Positions 22,863 to 32,386 of a DNA stretch of 64,000 bases are shown here, piece after piece (within the stretch, counting starts at the first letter, position 1; every line of letters begins with the position of its first letter). Origin of the DNA: Talaromyces rugulosus (taxonomy: Eukaryota > Ascomycota > Eurotiomycetes > Eurotiales > Trichocomaceae); contig NC_049564.1 of the NCBI RefSeq assembly GCF_013368755.1, positions 1,868,001 to 1,932,000 of the forward strand, given 5' to 3'. The notes beneath the pieces are model-generated. The model searched no databases, had not been told where the DNA came from, and saw nothing but the letters and a program-made list of their open reading frames with translations. The position numbers and the translations under genes are program-made.

Positions 22863-23550
22863 ATGGCTAATAACATCACTTTTGACGGTAGATGCGCCCA
22901 CCAGAGGTGTGCACAGTGATCGAAGTGACTTGCTAATAGTCCTAGACTGGCGCGAATTAAGCCACATAACTTTCGAGTGGGCAGATAGCTATGATTCCAA
23001 GGCATGGAGTCTCGTTTTTAATCATTCATCTATTAAAGAGAGAACTTCTGACGATGAAATATAGGAGTTCGACCGTCTTGCCGCCGTCCTCGCTCCACAA
23101 ATCACAGTATGTATTTCGCATGTTGACCCAAAACATTATCTGACTAGCACATACTTGAAGCTCGACTACTCAGAACAACCTCTGGCCGTGAAGCACAAAC
23201 TCACGGCCGATCAATTCGTTAAGCTTTCTAATAATGAAAACCGGTTAGGGGGTATGGTCGACTGCAGCCATCATGTCGGCGCGTCCAAATTCGAGCGTAC
23301 TGGCCCTGACACAGTGACGGGCCACCATCAAGTGTTTGTTGAGTACAAAAGATACAAAAACTTGGAAAAGAAGGAAGATGAAGTTGAAGCAACAGGCGAG
23401 GGCTTGACGATGATGCTGCATTATTATCAAAAGGTGGATGGAAAATGGAAACTGGCAGGAGTCAAGCCGCGAGTGCGCATGAGCCAATTTAATTTCCCGG
23501 AAATTTTCAAGAAGCCACAACAGAAGGACACGAAGAAGTCGAAACTGTGA
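22863..23550 (+). CDS. Scytalone dehydratase-like protein (SnoaL/NTF2 fold)
   Basis: Four small exons: 22863-22887, 22940-23001, 23065-23106 and 23161-23550, giving 172 aa, the length of fungal scytalone dehydratase. The second intron (23002-23064) begins GC (AAG|GCATGG) and ends ATATAG; phase and homology both demand it. The product reads ITFEWADSYDSK, then LAAVLAPQITLDY, so Tyr26, Asp27 and Tyr46 match the enzyme's substrate-water network, and His80/81 and His98/99 supply the histidines. The Ser/Asn pair of true sc. dehydratase is replaced by Thr126/Met128 in LTMMLHYY. It probably dehydrates another aromatic polyketide intermediate rather than scytalone. Cytosolic. Confidence 0.83.
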
Positions 23551-24087
23551 AGATGGGTTTTGTGTTGGGGGTTTCTATGAGAAGATTCAAAGTGTCAGCT
23601 GATGGCACTGTGTGCTGTAGCGTCATTAGAAAACAATCAATTGATTCCGATAAATGTGTGCTTTCTTATTGTAAATGGATAAAAAACAGCGTATTAAGTA
23701 ATTGATAATTATACTCCAGCCGCTCAAGTATATAGATGTATTTAGTTGAATGTTGTCTATTCTTTTTTTCTATATTTTGCATATGAGCCAACATTTGAAC
23801 ATTTGAGGAACGTGAATCTGCGTAGAAGTTAAGAGATGTTAAGTAAGCATAGGTATCAATTGGTGCCTTTTCTACTTCACGCTCACTTTTTAGGGTTCAT
23901 AGTTAAACCCTCAAATAGAATACTAGGGGTTGTAGCAGAAAAATATAAATTTGTTCAGATATATGTAATCATATACATATAAAAAGACTGAGCTATGTTT
24001 ATGATCTGAGTTCGATGAGTTCGGCCATCTCAATTGATACATTTATGGCAAAGACCTGCGAATTCAATTTGTAGTTTTGCGTCGTGT
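23551..24087. other. Intergenic (convergent 3' ends)
   Basis: About 540 bp, AT-rich; no gene seen. Confidence 0.6.
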
Positions 24088-25557
24088 TTAGTTGTAGACC
24101 TTGGCTTGCAAGCCAGGGATAATCTCAAGGTCCTTTTGAGCATAGCTGACTTTGCCATCGGTAGAAATCTTACCATCGCGATTTCGACGTTGCTGTTGAG
24201 TCTGGCGCACTTTGACCCATTGTTCAGTTGTGAGATGCTGTCCAATCTCAGTAAAAGCATTCTCTGTCCTTCCAAGACGGTTTAGAAGAGGGCTATTTTC
24301 GATAGGGTCGAGAACCACATGATTGTTTGGTCTGTCATTTGATGTTAGCTGATAATCCTCAGAAAGTGATTTTCAATAATCTTGAGTTTTGAAATTTGTC
24401 AATTGCAATGTGACTTACCGAGCAAAATAGAGTACCCCTAGACGATCAACATGAGCTTGATCCTGCGGCGGTGCACGCACGCGGTGAATACTCGATTTAA
24501 TGAATCCTCCAGTAAGAGCAGTCAATGCATCGCAGGTGTTGATGGTAATAGTACCATCCTGAGGTTTAACCCATTTCCAATTGCCTTCCGAGTTGAGGAT
24601 TTGAAGGGCAGCAACAGGCTGTCGAAATAGTAGCGTTACGGTGCCTAGGTCGGTGTGCCCTGGAGTATATAGATTTCCGACCTTTTCGTTTTCTTTAGAG
24701 TCGCGTGCCGCATAGTGCATGTAGCGTAGATGATCCTCGCCATTTATGTCGTACTGGTGGTCTCGAACTAGTTGCTCCTCGTCGGGAAGTTCCAAGAGGA
24801 TAGCGAATAAACAAAGAAGTTTCTCAACTACCTCGGTATGGCATTTCTAGAAGAAAGTGAAGTTAGTCGAAACGAAACACCTTAACGTAAAGCCAGATTC
24901 AACATTGATTTACTCTGCTGAATGCCTCAATTTCGGCAATGTGCTCCGAAAGCACAGGCGGTTGAGCTCTCTGGTGATAACCATCGAATTTGGGGATGTT
25001 ATACACCTGGACATTGTCCCTGATTCCGTTTGCGAGACTAGCAACGCATGGCTGTCAGCCCATCATCACCAGGTAGGTTCAGTATATTTGGCTCACATCC
25101 GATGTCCAGCTGGTCTATAGCCATTGTACTCGCCTCTAGCTAGGTCATCTGCATTGTGATATTTAAGTTTTTCATCAAGCGGAAGACCATAAAACTCTCG
25201 ACCGAGAGCGAACTGAGAATTAATCTCTTCCTGGCTGATGTTGAAGTTCTTCACGTAAAAGAAACCTACAAAGCGGGGGAGGTGTGATTAGTGTTTCTGT
25301 TCGTTTCTGCTTTGGTAAAGACCCTATTTTGGAATCGTGTTACGAACCAACATGTTGCACGGCATGTTCCAAGTTCTTGACAAGGGTCTCTTTTCCACCA
25401 GGTTGATCATACAAGCTCAAGTCAAGTGTCACTAGTTCGGCCCAATCCACTAAAACGAATTAATATGAATTAATATGAATTCCGATGATAAGATGGAAAT
25501 CTTACAATCTTCCTTCGTCACTGGGACGTCGTCGTATCTCTCGATTCTGCCCGGCAT
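24088..25557 (-). CDS. 2-oxoglutarate/Fe(II)-dependent oxygenase (isopenicillin N synthase-like)
   Basis: Six exons: 25557-25506, 25449-25348, 25265-25097, 25037-24914, 24846-24419 and 24331-24088, 372 aa. The DIOX_N part carries GFFYVKNFNI and NGYRPAGHR. The iron site is His213-x-Asp215 in PGHTDLGTVTLLF and His270 in KSSIHRV. The expected Arg for 2-oxoglutarate appears in the DRLGVLYF strand, where the usual RxS is R-L-G. The family hydroxylates, desaturates or cyclises small molecules; many members sit in fungal metabolite clusters. Intron 1 holds a 10-bp tandem repeat. Divergent from the Dal5-type transporter with a CGG-N7-CCG site between, so both probably belong to the 20-30 kb unit. Confidence 0.87.
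25457..25481. repeat. 10-bp tandem repeat (2.5 copies) in an intron
   Basis: GAATTAATAT at 25457-25466 and 25467-25476, then GAATT. It lies inside intron 1 of the oxygenase gene. Confidence 0.85.
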
Positions 25558-26235
25558 TCTGTTTATCGCGTAATAGTCAATAGTTGCAGGCACACAAGAA
25601 AGATGTATATTTCGTTGCCTTGATCAACAAGGGAAACTGGGACCTAAAAAGGACGTTTATTCTTTGATTACCCCACCTGTAGAAATATAGAAATGCGTGT
25701 ATGCTTAAGATGCTTATCAATCGGGGCACGCCATCGGCGATAGTTACGCGTCGGGGCCATACACAGCACACCAAAATATTCCGAGTTATTGCATGCTACA
25801 ATTAATATTCCGTTTGTTTATTGGGAATTGGAGCCTATCGGAGGAATATGTGATGTTCGCTGTCGGGGAATTTCCGAGGTAGAGAGAGACTACTAGTAGT
25901 CTGCACAACCACACGCTAAAGCAACAAGCTGAGCACGCTATGCGGAGATGCTCGCACATCATGTGCTACCAATGTGCCATCGGTTTTTCTCGCTCGTATC
26001 GAGTCTAGAGTTTACTGTTATGGCTAACTTTCCCAATATAGATCGCTGTTTCATGATGAAAGAATGTGGGGGGATTGCCAACTTCTCTTGCCGTTTGATG
26101 CTATGGACTATATCGTGTGGAAGTCCTAGTAGTTTGGATTTAAAACATTGATACATTCAATATCATGGAGCTCGCCTTTGTGGGAAAATAAGAGCATATT
26201 AATGTTCCAAGCAGGTCGGACGTCCTGATATTACC
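25558..26235. other. Divergent promoter
   Basis: About 680 bp between the oxygenase (minus) and transporter (plus) starts. Holds CGG-N7-CCG at 25864-25876. No gene. Confidence 0.55.
25864..25876. promoter_or_regulatory. CGG-N7-CCG palindrome
   Basis: CGGGGAATTTCCG, dyad-symmetric inside as well (GGAATTTCC). Same CGG-CCG spacing as the element at 22325-22337 in the neighbouring divergent promoter. Candidate site for the Zn2Cys6 regulator encoded at 28465-30055. Confidence 0.45.
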
Positions 26236-28264
26236 ATGTCAAAGGCACAACCAGCAAGGTTGAGCCTGTTTGGGCTTTTCAAGGAGATATTTAATTGGTA
26301 TCCCTCAGAATACCCAAGGCAAGAGAAAAAGTGAGTTAGTCCTTAGGTTTGAAGCGTCTTTATCCATGAACCTTTGCCTTGTTTTTTTACCGCTTCCTTT
26401 TACGGATCTGAAGTACGAAAAGCCAAGTTGACATCTGGACGACCCTAGACTTTTATTTAAGCTAGACATCTCGATATTGGTGTTTGCTTGTCTCTGCTGT
26501 AAGTTTGTTGTTCGTATATCTCATATGATACCGAAAGTGCTGACTTGACAGTCTTTGTCAAATACCTTGGTAAAATAGCCTGCACCCTGGACATTTCTAT
26601 AAAAAACAATGATACTAAGTCCGTTAGACCAAACAAATATCAGCAATGCCTATGTTAGTGGCTTGAAAGAGGATTTCAACCTCAATGGGAACCAGTTGAA
26701 CTATCTTAACGTGTGCTATTTCACGGCATACGTCGTGTTCCAAGTGCCGGGGATGTTGTTAATGTCCAGGCCGAAATGGTACAGTTACTCGGATCGATCA
26801 CTAGTAATAACTAACTGAATTTATATGTAGCGCACGCTGGTTGCTTCCTACCCTCGAAGTTCTGTGGGGAATTTGCACATTTGCACAGAGCCGAGCTACA
26901 AATATTAATCAACTTTACGCGATGCGATTTTTGGTTGGGATGTTTGAAGCACCCGTATTTGCAGGGACGCATTTTATACTAGGTACGGTAAATGGGCCCC
27001 AAAGAGAGAAGAGAAGCATATTGATACTTATTTCTAAGGATCTTGGTATTCCGGTCCCGAGCTTTTCAAACGAGCGGGAACATGGTTCATCTGCAACCCA
27101 CTGGGTAGCATGATCAGTGGATATCTCCAGGCTGCTGCTTATACGAATCTCTCTGGCGTAGCTGGCATGCCGGGATGGCGATGGCTTTTCATTATCGATG
27201 GAATTTTCACCATTCCTGTGGCTCTTCTTGGGTTTATCATTTTCCCTGGTATTCCAGACTCGCCTCGGCCATTTTACCTCAAAGAAGAGGATATCGCATT
27301 GGCCAAGGAACGACTCCATAGGGCTCAAATACGGCGACCGGGGAAATTGAGCTTGGATGTATTCAAGCGGACGTTGAAAAGATGGCACATTTGGGTTTTC
27401 GTGTTTTGTTACATGTGAGTCTCCTATCGTTAAAATTGCCTGGAAACTTTCTAACATAGTTGTCAAGATGCATGATCATTTCTTCTTATCCATCGTCCTA
27501 CATGAATCTGTGGCTAAAAGAGGAAGGGTATTCAGTGACCCAGATCAATAAACTCCCAACTGTGATATATGCCATCAATATTGTGGCTTCTTGGCTAGGA
27601 ACCACTCTTGCTGCGATATATCCGTCGTGGGTCATTTATATACTCGCCTCCACTTGCTGCCTCTTTTCAACCCTGTGCATGATTGTCTGGAGCATACCTA
27701 CTGGGTTAAAGTAAGATGAATCCTCTCTTTTCTTTTTTTTCACCTTTTAATTCTCATCTGATTTGAACCTAAAGATTCTTTGCGTGGTTCCTTTTTGGCG
27801 TTTCCGGTTGTCTAAGTCCGATCCTATATTCTACAATCAATACCATTGTGAAGGATGACTCGGAAGAAAGAGCACTTATAATGGTTTGTTCATGCGATAT
27901 TCTTTGTCGATTTCCCAAAACTGAGACCAAACAGGGTAGTATGATGACGGTCGGATATTCGTTCAACATCTGGGTCCCCCTTCTTCTATTCCCAACAGCC
28001 GGCCCGAATGGTGCGCCACGATGGAAAAAAGGATGGCCCGTGACATTTGTATTTTACTTCTTGCTTTTGTCCGGGTTCTTAGTATCCATTGTGATCAATC
28101 GACGGTACGTATCCCCTGGAAGTAGGGTTATCCCTGCTAATTTGCTGTTGTTTAGCGAGAAACGACGGCTCGTTGTAGAATCTGAATCAGATGATGGTAG
28201 TCGGGAGAGAGAGGAAATCGTAATTAAGGCCAATTCCAATTCAAAAAGCGGGCCACAAATTTGA
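26236..28264 (+). CDS. MFS transporter, Dal5/anion:cation symporter family
   Basis: Ten exons: 26236-26330, 26449-26498, 26552-26569, 26628-26778, 26831-26982, 27039-27414, 27468-27710, 27775-27883, 27935-28104 and 28156-28264; 490 aa. Exon 3 is only 18 nt. The joined sequence gives KLLFKLDISILVFACLC, then the family signature FVKYLDQTNISNAYVSGL, RFLVGMFEAPVFAG, and PGWRWLFIIDGIFTIPVALLG. About 12 membrane segments. Relatives carry allantoate, nicotinate, biotin, pantothenate and other carboxylates across the plasma membrane. The last intron (51 nt) is a multiple of three, so retention would add 17 residues. It is likely the import or export partner of the adjacent oxygenase cluster. Confidence 0.88.
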
Positions 28265-28464
28265 TTTTAATGGTATGATGTTCGGGTGAACAGTTACATG
28301 TAATCAAGATTAGTGTCAAGATGGATAAGAGTTTCTTTCAATGACGAAAATTTTCATGGGCTTTAATTTTATGAGAGCATTCTACATCAATGTAATTCCG
28401 GATTGAATTTTCCTTTCAACATATTCCTTTTGACCATCCAAGATAATCAGGTTTATGCGGAAAA

Positions 28465-30055
28465 TTAAGGTATATACATGATTTTGGAGACCCAAAGCCC
28501 GTCGCAACCATTTGGTTTAAACCACAGCTCTACATTAGACCGGTCCGGTAGATTGGTTTCGTCACCCGTTCCCAATAATACTTCATATGCACGGTCTTTG
28601 TCACTCGGGACTCTTTTCTCGATGGGCAGATCATTTAAGTTCGTCTCTTCGATATCGACAACCTTTGCAGCGACTACCGAGAGATAGTCCGCGTTCCATA
28701 GTCCCTCTCTAACAGGGCAATACCGTAAAACTTCAATAGCCCTCCGTCTGATGACTGGGTTTCTGCATTTCGTTGCGGTCCAGTACAACATTGGGACTAT
28801 CCCAGCTTCAAAAGTAAAATTTTCTGAATGATCACCATCGTTGGCGGTTTCTTGGTGAAATTTTCTGTCAACGTGCACCCATTGCTCACCGTTGCATACG
28901 ATTTCTTCAAAGGCACCATTGTGCTCATCGTATCCAATTTCATCCCGATTTAAGCAATTTTGAACCAATAGAGAAGAGACACAATGGAGAATGCGTAAAT
29001 GGAGCGGTATTCGCAGGTCAAGAGATGTTACTTTCTTCCTAGGTGTTTTCATCAACCGGTCAAACTTGATCTTCCAATCGTGTAATTCACTTAAAATTTT
29101 GTCTTGGCGCTGAGTCGCAGCGAAGGAAGGCAGTGGCCTATCCAATCCTATATCCCTAGGCAGTTGCAACCCTTTATTCATCAATCGATCCAAGGCATGT
29201 CTAGCCTGGGAAATGTCTGACCAAGCCTTGACTGCTGAAAACCTATCGACTGAATCCCACTCAAATATCGTTAGTGGTCTTCCAAAGAAAGACAGCTGAA
29301 GATTCAATCGCAAGGCCAAATGGAGTAGCTCATTTTCAATATTTCCGGGTAAGCTGCCTGCCCAGCCATTTAAACGACCCTGTCGGTGGAGGACTTGGAC
29401 CCCTGCTTGCATATGATTCAGTGCTTGCATGGGATTTCCACAAAGCATTTCCAGTCCCACAAAGAGGAAACATGTGATTAGAGTTATGTCGATCCTTTGG
29501 TCTTGTATAGAAATATGTTCCATTAAATGTCTGATGGCTTTGTTGTACTGCTGTAAAGCAAATGTGTCATTGGCCTCCTTTGGTGCTATGTGAGAATGGA
29601 GCTGATACTCATGACGGGCAGCAACTGCTGCTGCTGCATGTCTCAGCACTGGGACTGTCTGGCATAGCTGGGGTAGATAATAGGTCCAAAACTCGCTATG
29701 AAATAATCCGGACATGACGTGTGACGATCGCGTACAGAAAAATTGCACATGCTGGCGCTCCTTTCTTGTTCCTGGGTATAGAACTAGACGACTTTCTGGG
29801 GTTGGCTTTAAATTTGGAAATGCCGAGTCACGTTGACTACTCTGCTGCTTTGGGACATTATTGTTTTTTTGCTGTATGTAACCATCGCATTTCCGACCTG
29901 TGCGCCTACACTCGGCGCAGTCTGGCTTTTCTTCGTCGCACTTGACGTGTCGAATCCTTGGGTGGAGTCAGAAAGGCTTTGATCCAACCCTTGGTGTTGG
30001 GAATATATGCGTACTTGCAAGTCAGGCAACCCGACCTCGTCCTCCCCCTGCTCAT
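28465..30055 (-). CDS. Zn2Cys6 transcription factor, probable cluster regulator
   Basis: Two exons, 30055-30015 and 29956-28465; intron 30014-29957 (GTACGC...CCAAG), 510 aa. The 41-nt first exon encodes MSRGRTRSGCLTC; splicing completes the cluster with Cys at 10, 13, 20, 27, 30 and 37 (KIRHVKCDEEKPDCAECRR). A linker leads to the fungal-specific domain (SGLFHSEFWTYYLPQLCQ, then AAAAVAARHE), a type common among regulators in metabolite clusters. It lies tail-to-tail with the Dal5-type transporter (200 bp), closing the group that begins with the questin-oxidase-like gene. Binding to the CGG-N7-CCG elements is inferred. Confidence 0.85.
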
Positions 30056-30616
30056 TTTGCGCTGCCTCAACGCCATGTGTTGCATATTGGTTGTCTAGCT
30101 TGCCGACATTGGCTAGCTACGGTGGAGTTGGATGTAGCAGAGGGCCGATCTCAAAGCATAAACCCGAAGAAGCCAGTCACAACGATTATTTCAAACTCGT
30201 GTCAATAATGGCAGCAAGACCCGCACTCGTTGCATACAAAATGCACCTACCCCGTGCTACTCTCTAGGCAAGGTGAAATTAAACATCTTCTTGCTCACCC
30301 TTGATGGACCCTTTTTTTCAGCCCCCAAGCGCCCCGCTCTCTACAGCTTCTTCGGTTTTATCACGATACAGCCAATCGGCAACTCTTGTTAAAAATAGCA
30401 GAAATAAACAAGACAAAGCTCTCATCAGTAGTACAGAGTATACACACTACGTAATATGTACACTGAGCCTTGAGGCTCAAGGTGCGGTGCCATTTTCCGG
30501 TGTGGTTAATTCATATTTATCAGGAATTCAACAATTAAGCGCCTCTAGAAGCCACGGTTATTATGAGTTGTAGATTTGGCTGTGATATTTTTTTATTCAA
30601 TTCAAACACTGAACGC

Positions 30617-30640
30617 AAAAAAAAAAAAAAAAAAAAAAAA
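30617..30640. repeat. A24 homopolymer
   Basis: Twenty-four consecutive A. No coding frame or transposon end was recognised next to it, so a retrotransposon tail is not supported. Confidence 0.9.
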
Positions 30641-30898
30641 GTCGCGAACTCCTTACAATCGCTAGGCAACATCCCAGTAACCCGGATTAGGTATAATCCC
30701 AGCACCGAATCGCACCCTCATATGGGGTAACGAGTTTCAATAATTATTAATCCTGGCCCATATACTACTCGTTACCATGGCTATCGGTTGGTCCTTGAAC
30801 TCTATTCGCCTAATTGAAATCGAATTTTAAATCACGGCAATGATCAACATGTCGGCATCACACTAAACGATGGTGGGTACATGTGATTGATAGACGCG

Positions 30899-30907
30899 TA
30901 TATAAAG
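30899..30907 (+). promoter_or_regulatory. TATA-box-like element
   Basis: TATATAAAG about 115 bp before the RTA1-like ATG. Confidence 0.45.
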
Positions 30908-31014
30908 CTGCCCTTAATCCGAATTTTATCCACCTTCACGCAAATCATTGACCGCGTTAAAAACGCCCCCTTCGCAGTCAGTGCCTTTCAGTACGCCCAT
31001 ATTCCTCCCTACAC

Positions 31015-32043
31015 ATGGCTGTTACTCGAGAAGAACTCTCTGTGGGGTGCTACGCATACAACTATGCACTCTTCGGCAAATCTGGATATGGTTACGTACC
31101 ATCACTCGGGGCGGGCATATTCTTTTGCGTAATATTCGGTATATTTATGTTCATGCACCTGTCGCAAACAATATGGAAGAGGGTTTGGTGGACGCTTGTC
31201 TTCCCGATTGGGGCTCTCAGTAGGGTTTTCTTGCAATAATATCTAAGGTTGTACTTGACTGACATGGTATATGATTACAGCTGAGGTGATAGGCTGGGCG
31301 GGTCGTACATGGTCATCTCAATGCCCATACAACGCCAATGCCTTTCTTATGCAGATCACAACTTTGATTATCGGTACGTATTCTAACAAAAAAGACCGTT
31401 TCGAATTATCCCAAGCCTAATTTCCTCGTCAGCACCGACTTTTATTACCGCCGGACTGTATCTTATTCTAGGCCAAATGATTCGAGTGGCCGGCAGACAC
31501 ACTTCCCCGATCGGTCCGCGAACGTACCTCCTAATATTTTCGACCTGTGATGTGATATCCCTTGTGATACAGGCCGTGGGGGGAGCCATGGCTTCGATAG
31601 CGACAAGTGCGGACCCCCCAAAAGATACAACCCCAGGAACACACATCATGGTGGCTGGAATCGTCTTTCAAATGGCCTCAATTACCGCCTTTGCGGTTCT
31701 ATTTACCCTGTTCGTCGTACGTTCGCGGAGCAGTAACCTGCCTCGCAAGAGCTATTTCTTGGTTGGAGCAACCGCGTTCTCGACCGTTATGATTTACGTC
31801 AGAAGCATATACCGAACTATCGAACTTAGTCAGGGCTGGACTGGATATCTCATCACTCGCGAGCCTTACTTTATTGTGCTAGATGGCGTTATGATTGTGC
31901 TTGCAACTGGCGTTTTCAATGTGATCCACCCAGGATGGTTTGGGTTGAGCAAGGTGCCTCTGGACTCGTCTACTGCGAGAACGGAGACAGCCAACAAGCC
32001 CATTTCACCGCCAATGGAGGAGAACAGTGCTGTATCACAGTGA
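31015..32043 (+). CDS. RTA1-like seven-membrane-segment protein
   Basis: Exons 31015-31219, 31281-31373 and 31433-32043 (introns 61 and 59 nt), 302 aa. Signature pieces are YVPSLGAGIFFCVIFG, GALTEVIGWAGR (across the first splice), APTFITAGLYLILGQMIR, and RSIYRTIELSQGW with a conserved late REPYFIVLDG. Seven hydrophobic segments are visible. The RTA1 family holds fungal plasma-membrane or ER proteins linked to lipid movement and resistance to compounds such as 7-aminocholesterol; the transported species is unknown. The short soluble tail is Ser/Pro-rich. The gene stands between the metabolite-like group and housekeeping-type genes. Confidence 0.88.
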
Positions 32044-32386
32044 AGTGGCAGTTTATTATAATTTATGATGAGTTAGAAGTAAATATCCGGGGATAAAATA
32101 TTCACAATCATAATCTAAAGCTTTAGCTAAGTTTGCAATAACATTACCGGATCGGCATACTAAATCAGGGTGCGATTGGATAGTTGTTTCCACCTCTAAA
32201 CAATCTTTAACGTTCAAATGTCGATACACAGTATCCATCCATTACATCATTTATCGAATAATAGAGTCTAAAATTGGAATATGACCAGGCAAGAATGAGC
32301 TATATTCGCCGTTAGTCACAACGTAAGATGCAATTTTGAATATATCAATCAACACTCACCTGGCAATTTCTCAGAAAGAAAAGTAT
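32044..32386. other. Intergenic (convergent 3' ends)
   Basis: About 340 bp between the RTA1 and aquaglyceroporin stops. No gene. Confidence 0.6.

Larger units (their letters stand above)
30056..31014. other. Divergent intergenic region with a 24-A run
   Basis: About 960 bp between the regulator and the RTA1 gene. Contains A24 (30617-30640) and a TATA element near the RTA1 gene. The small frames at 30007-30573 have no motifs. Confidence 0.55.

Noticed and set aside
30617..30640. A24 run as a retroposon tail
   Set aside because: No reverse-transcribed gene, Pol III promoter or target-site duplication was found beside it.
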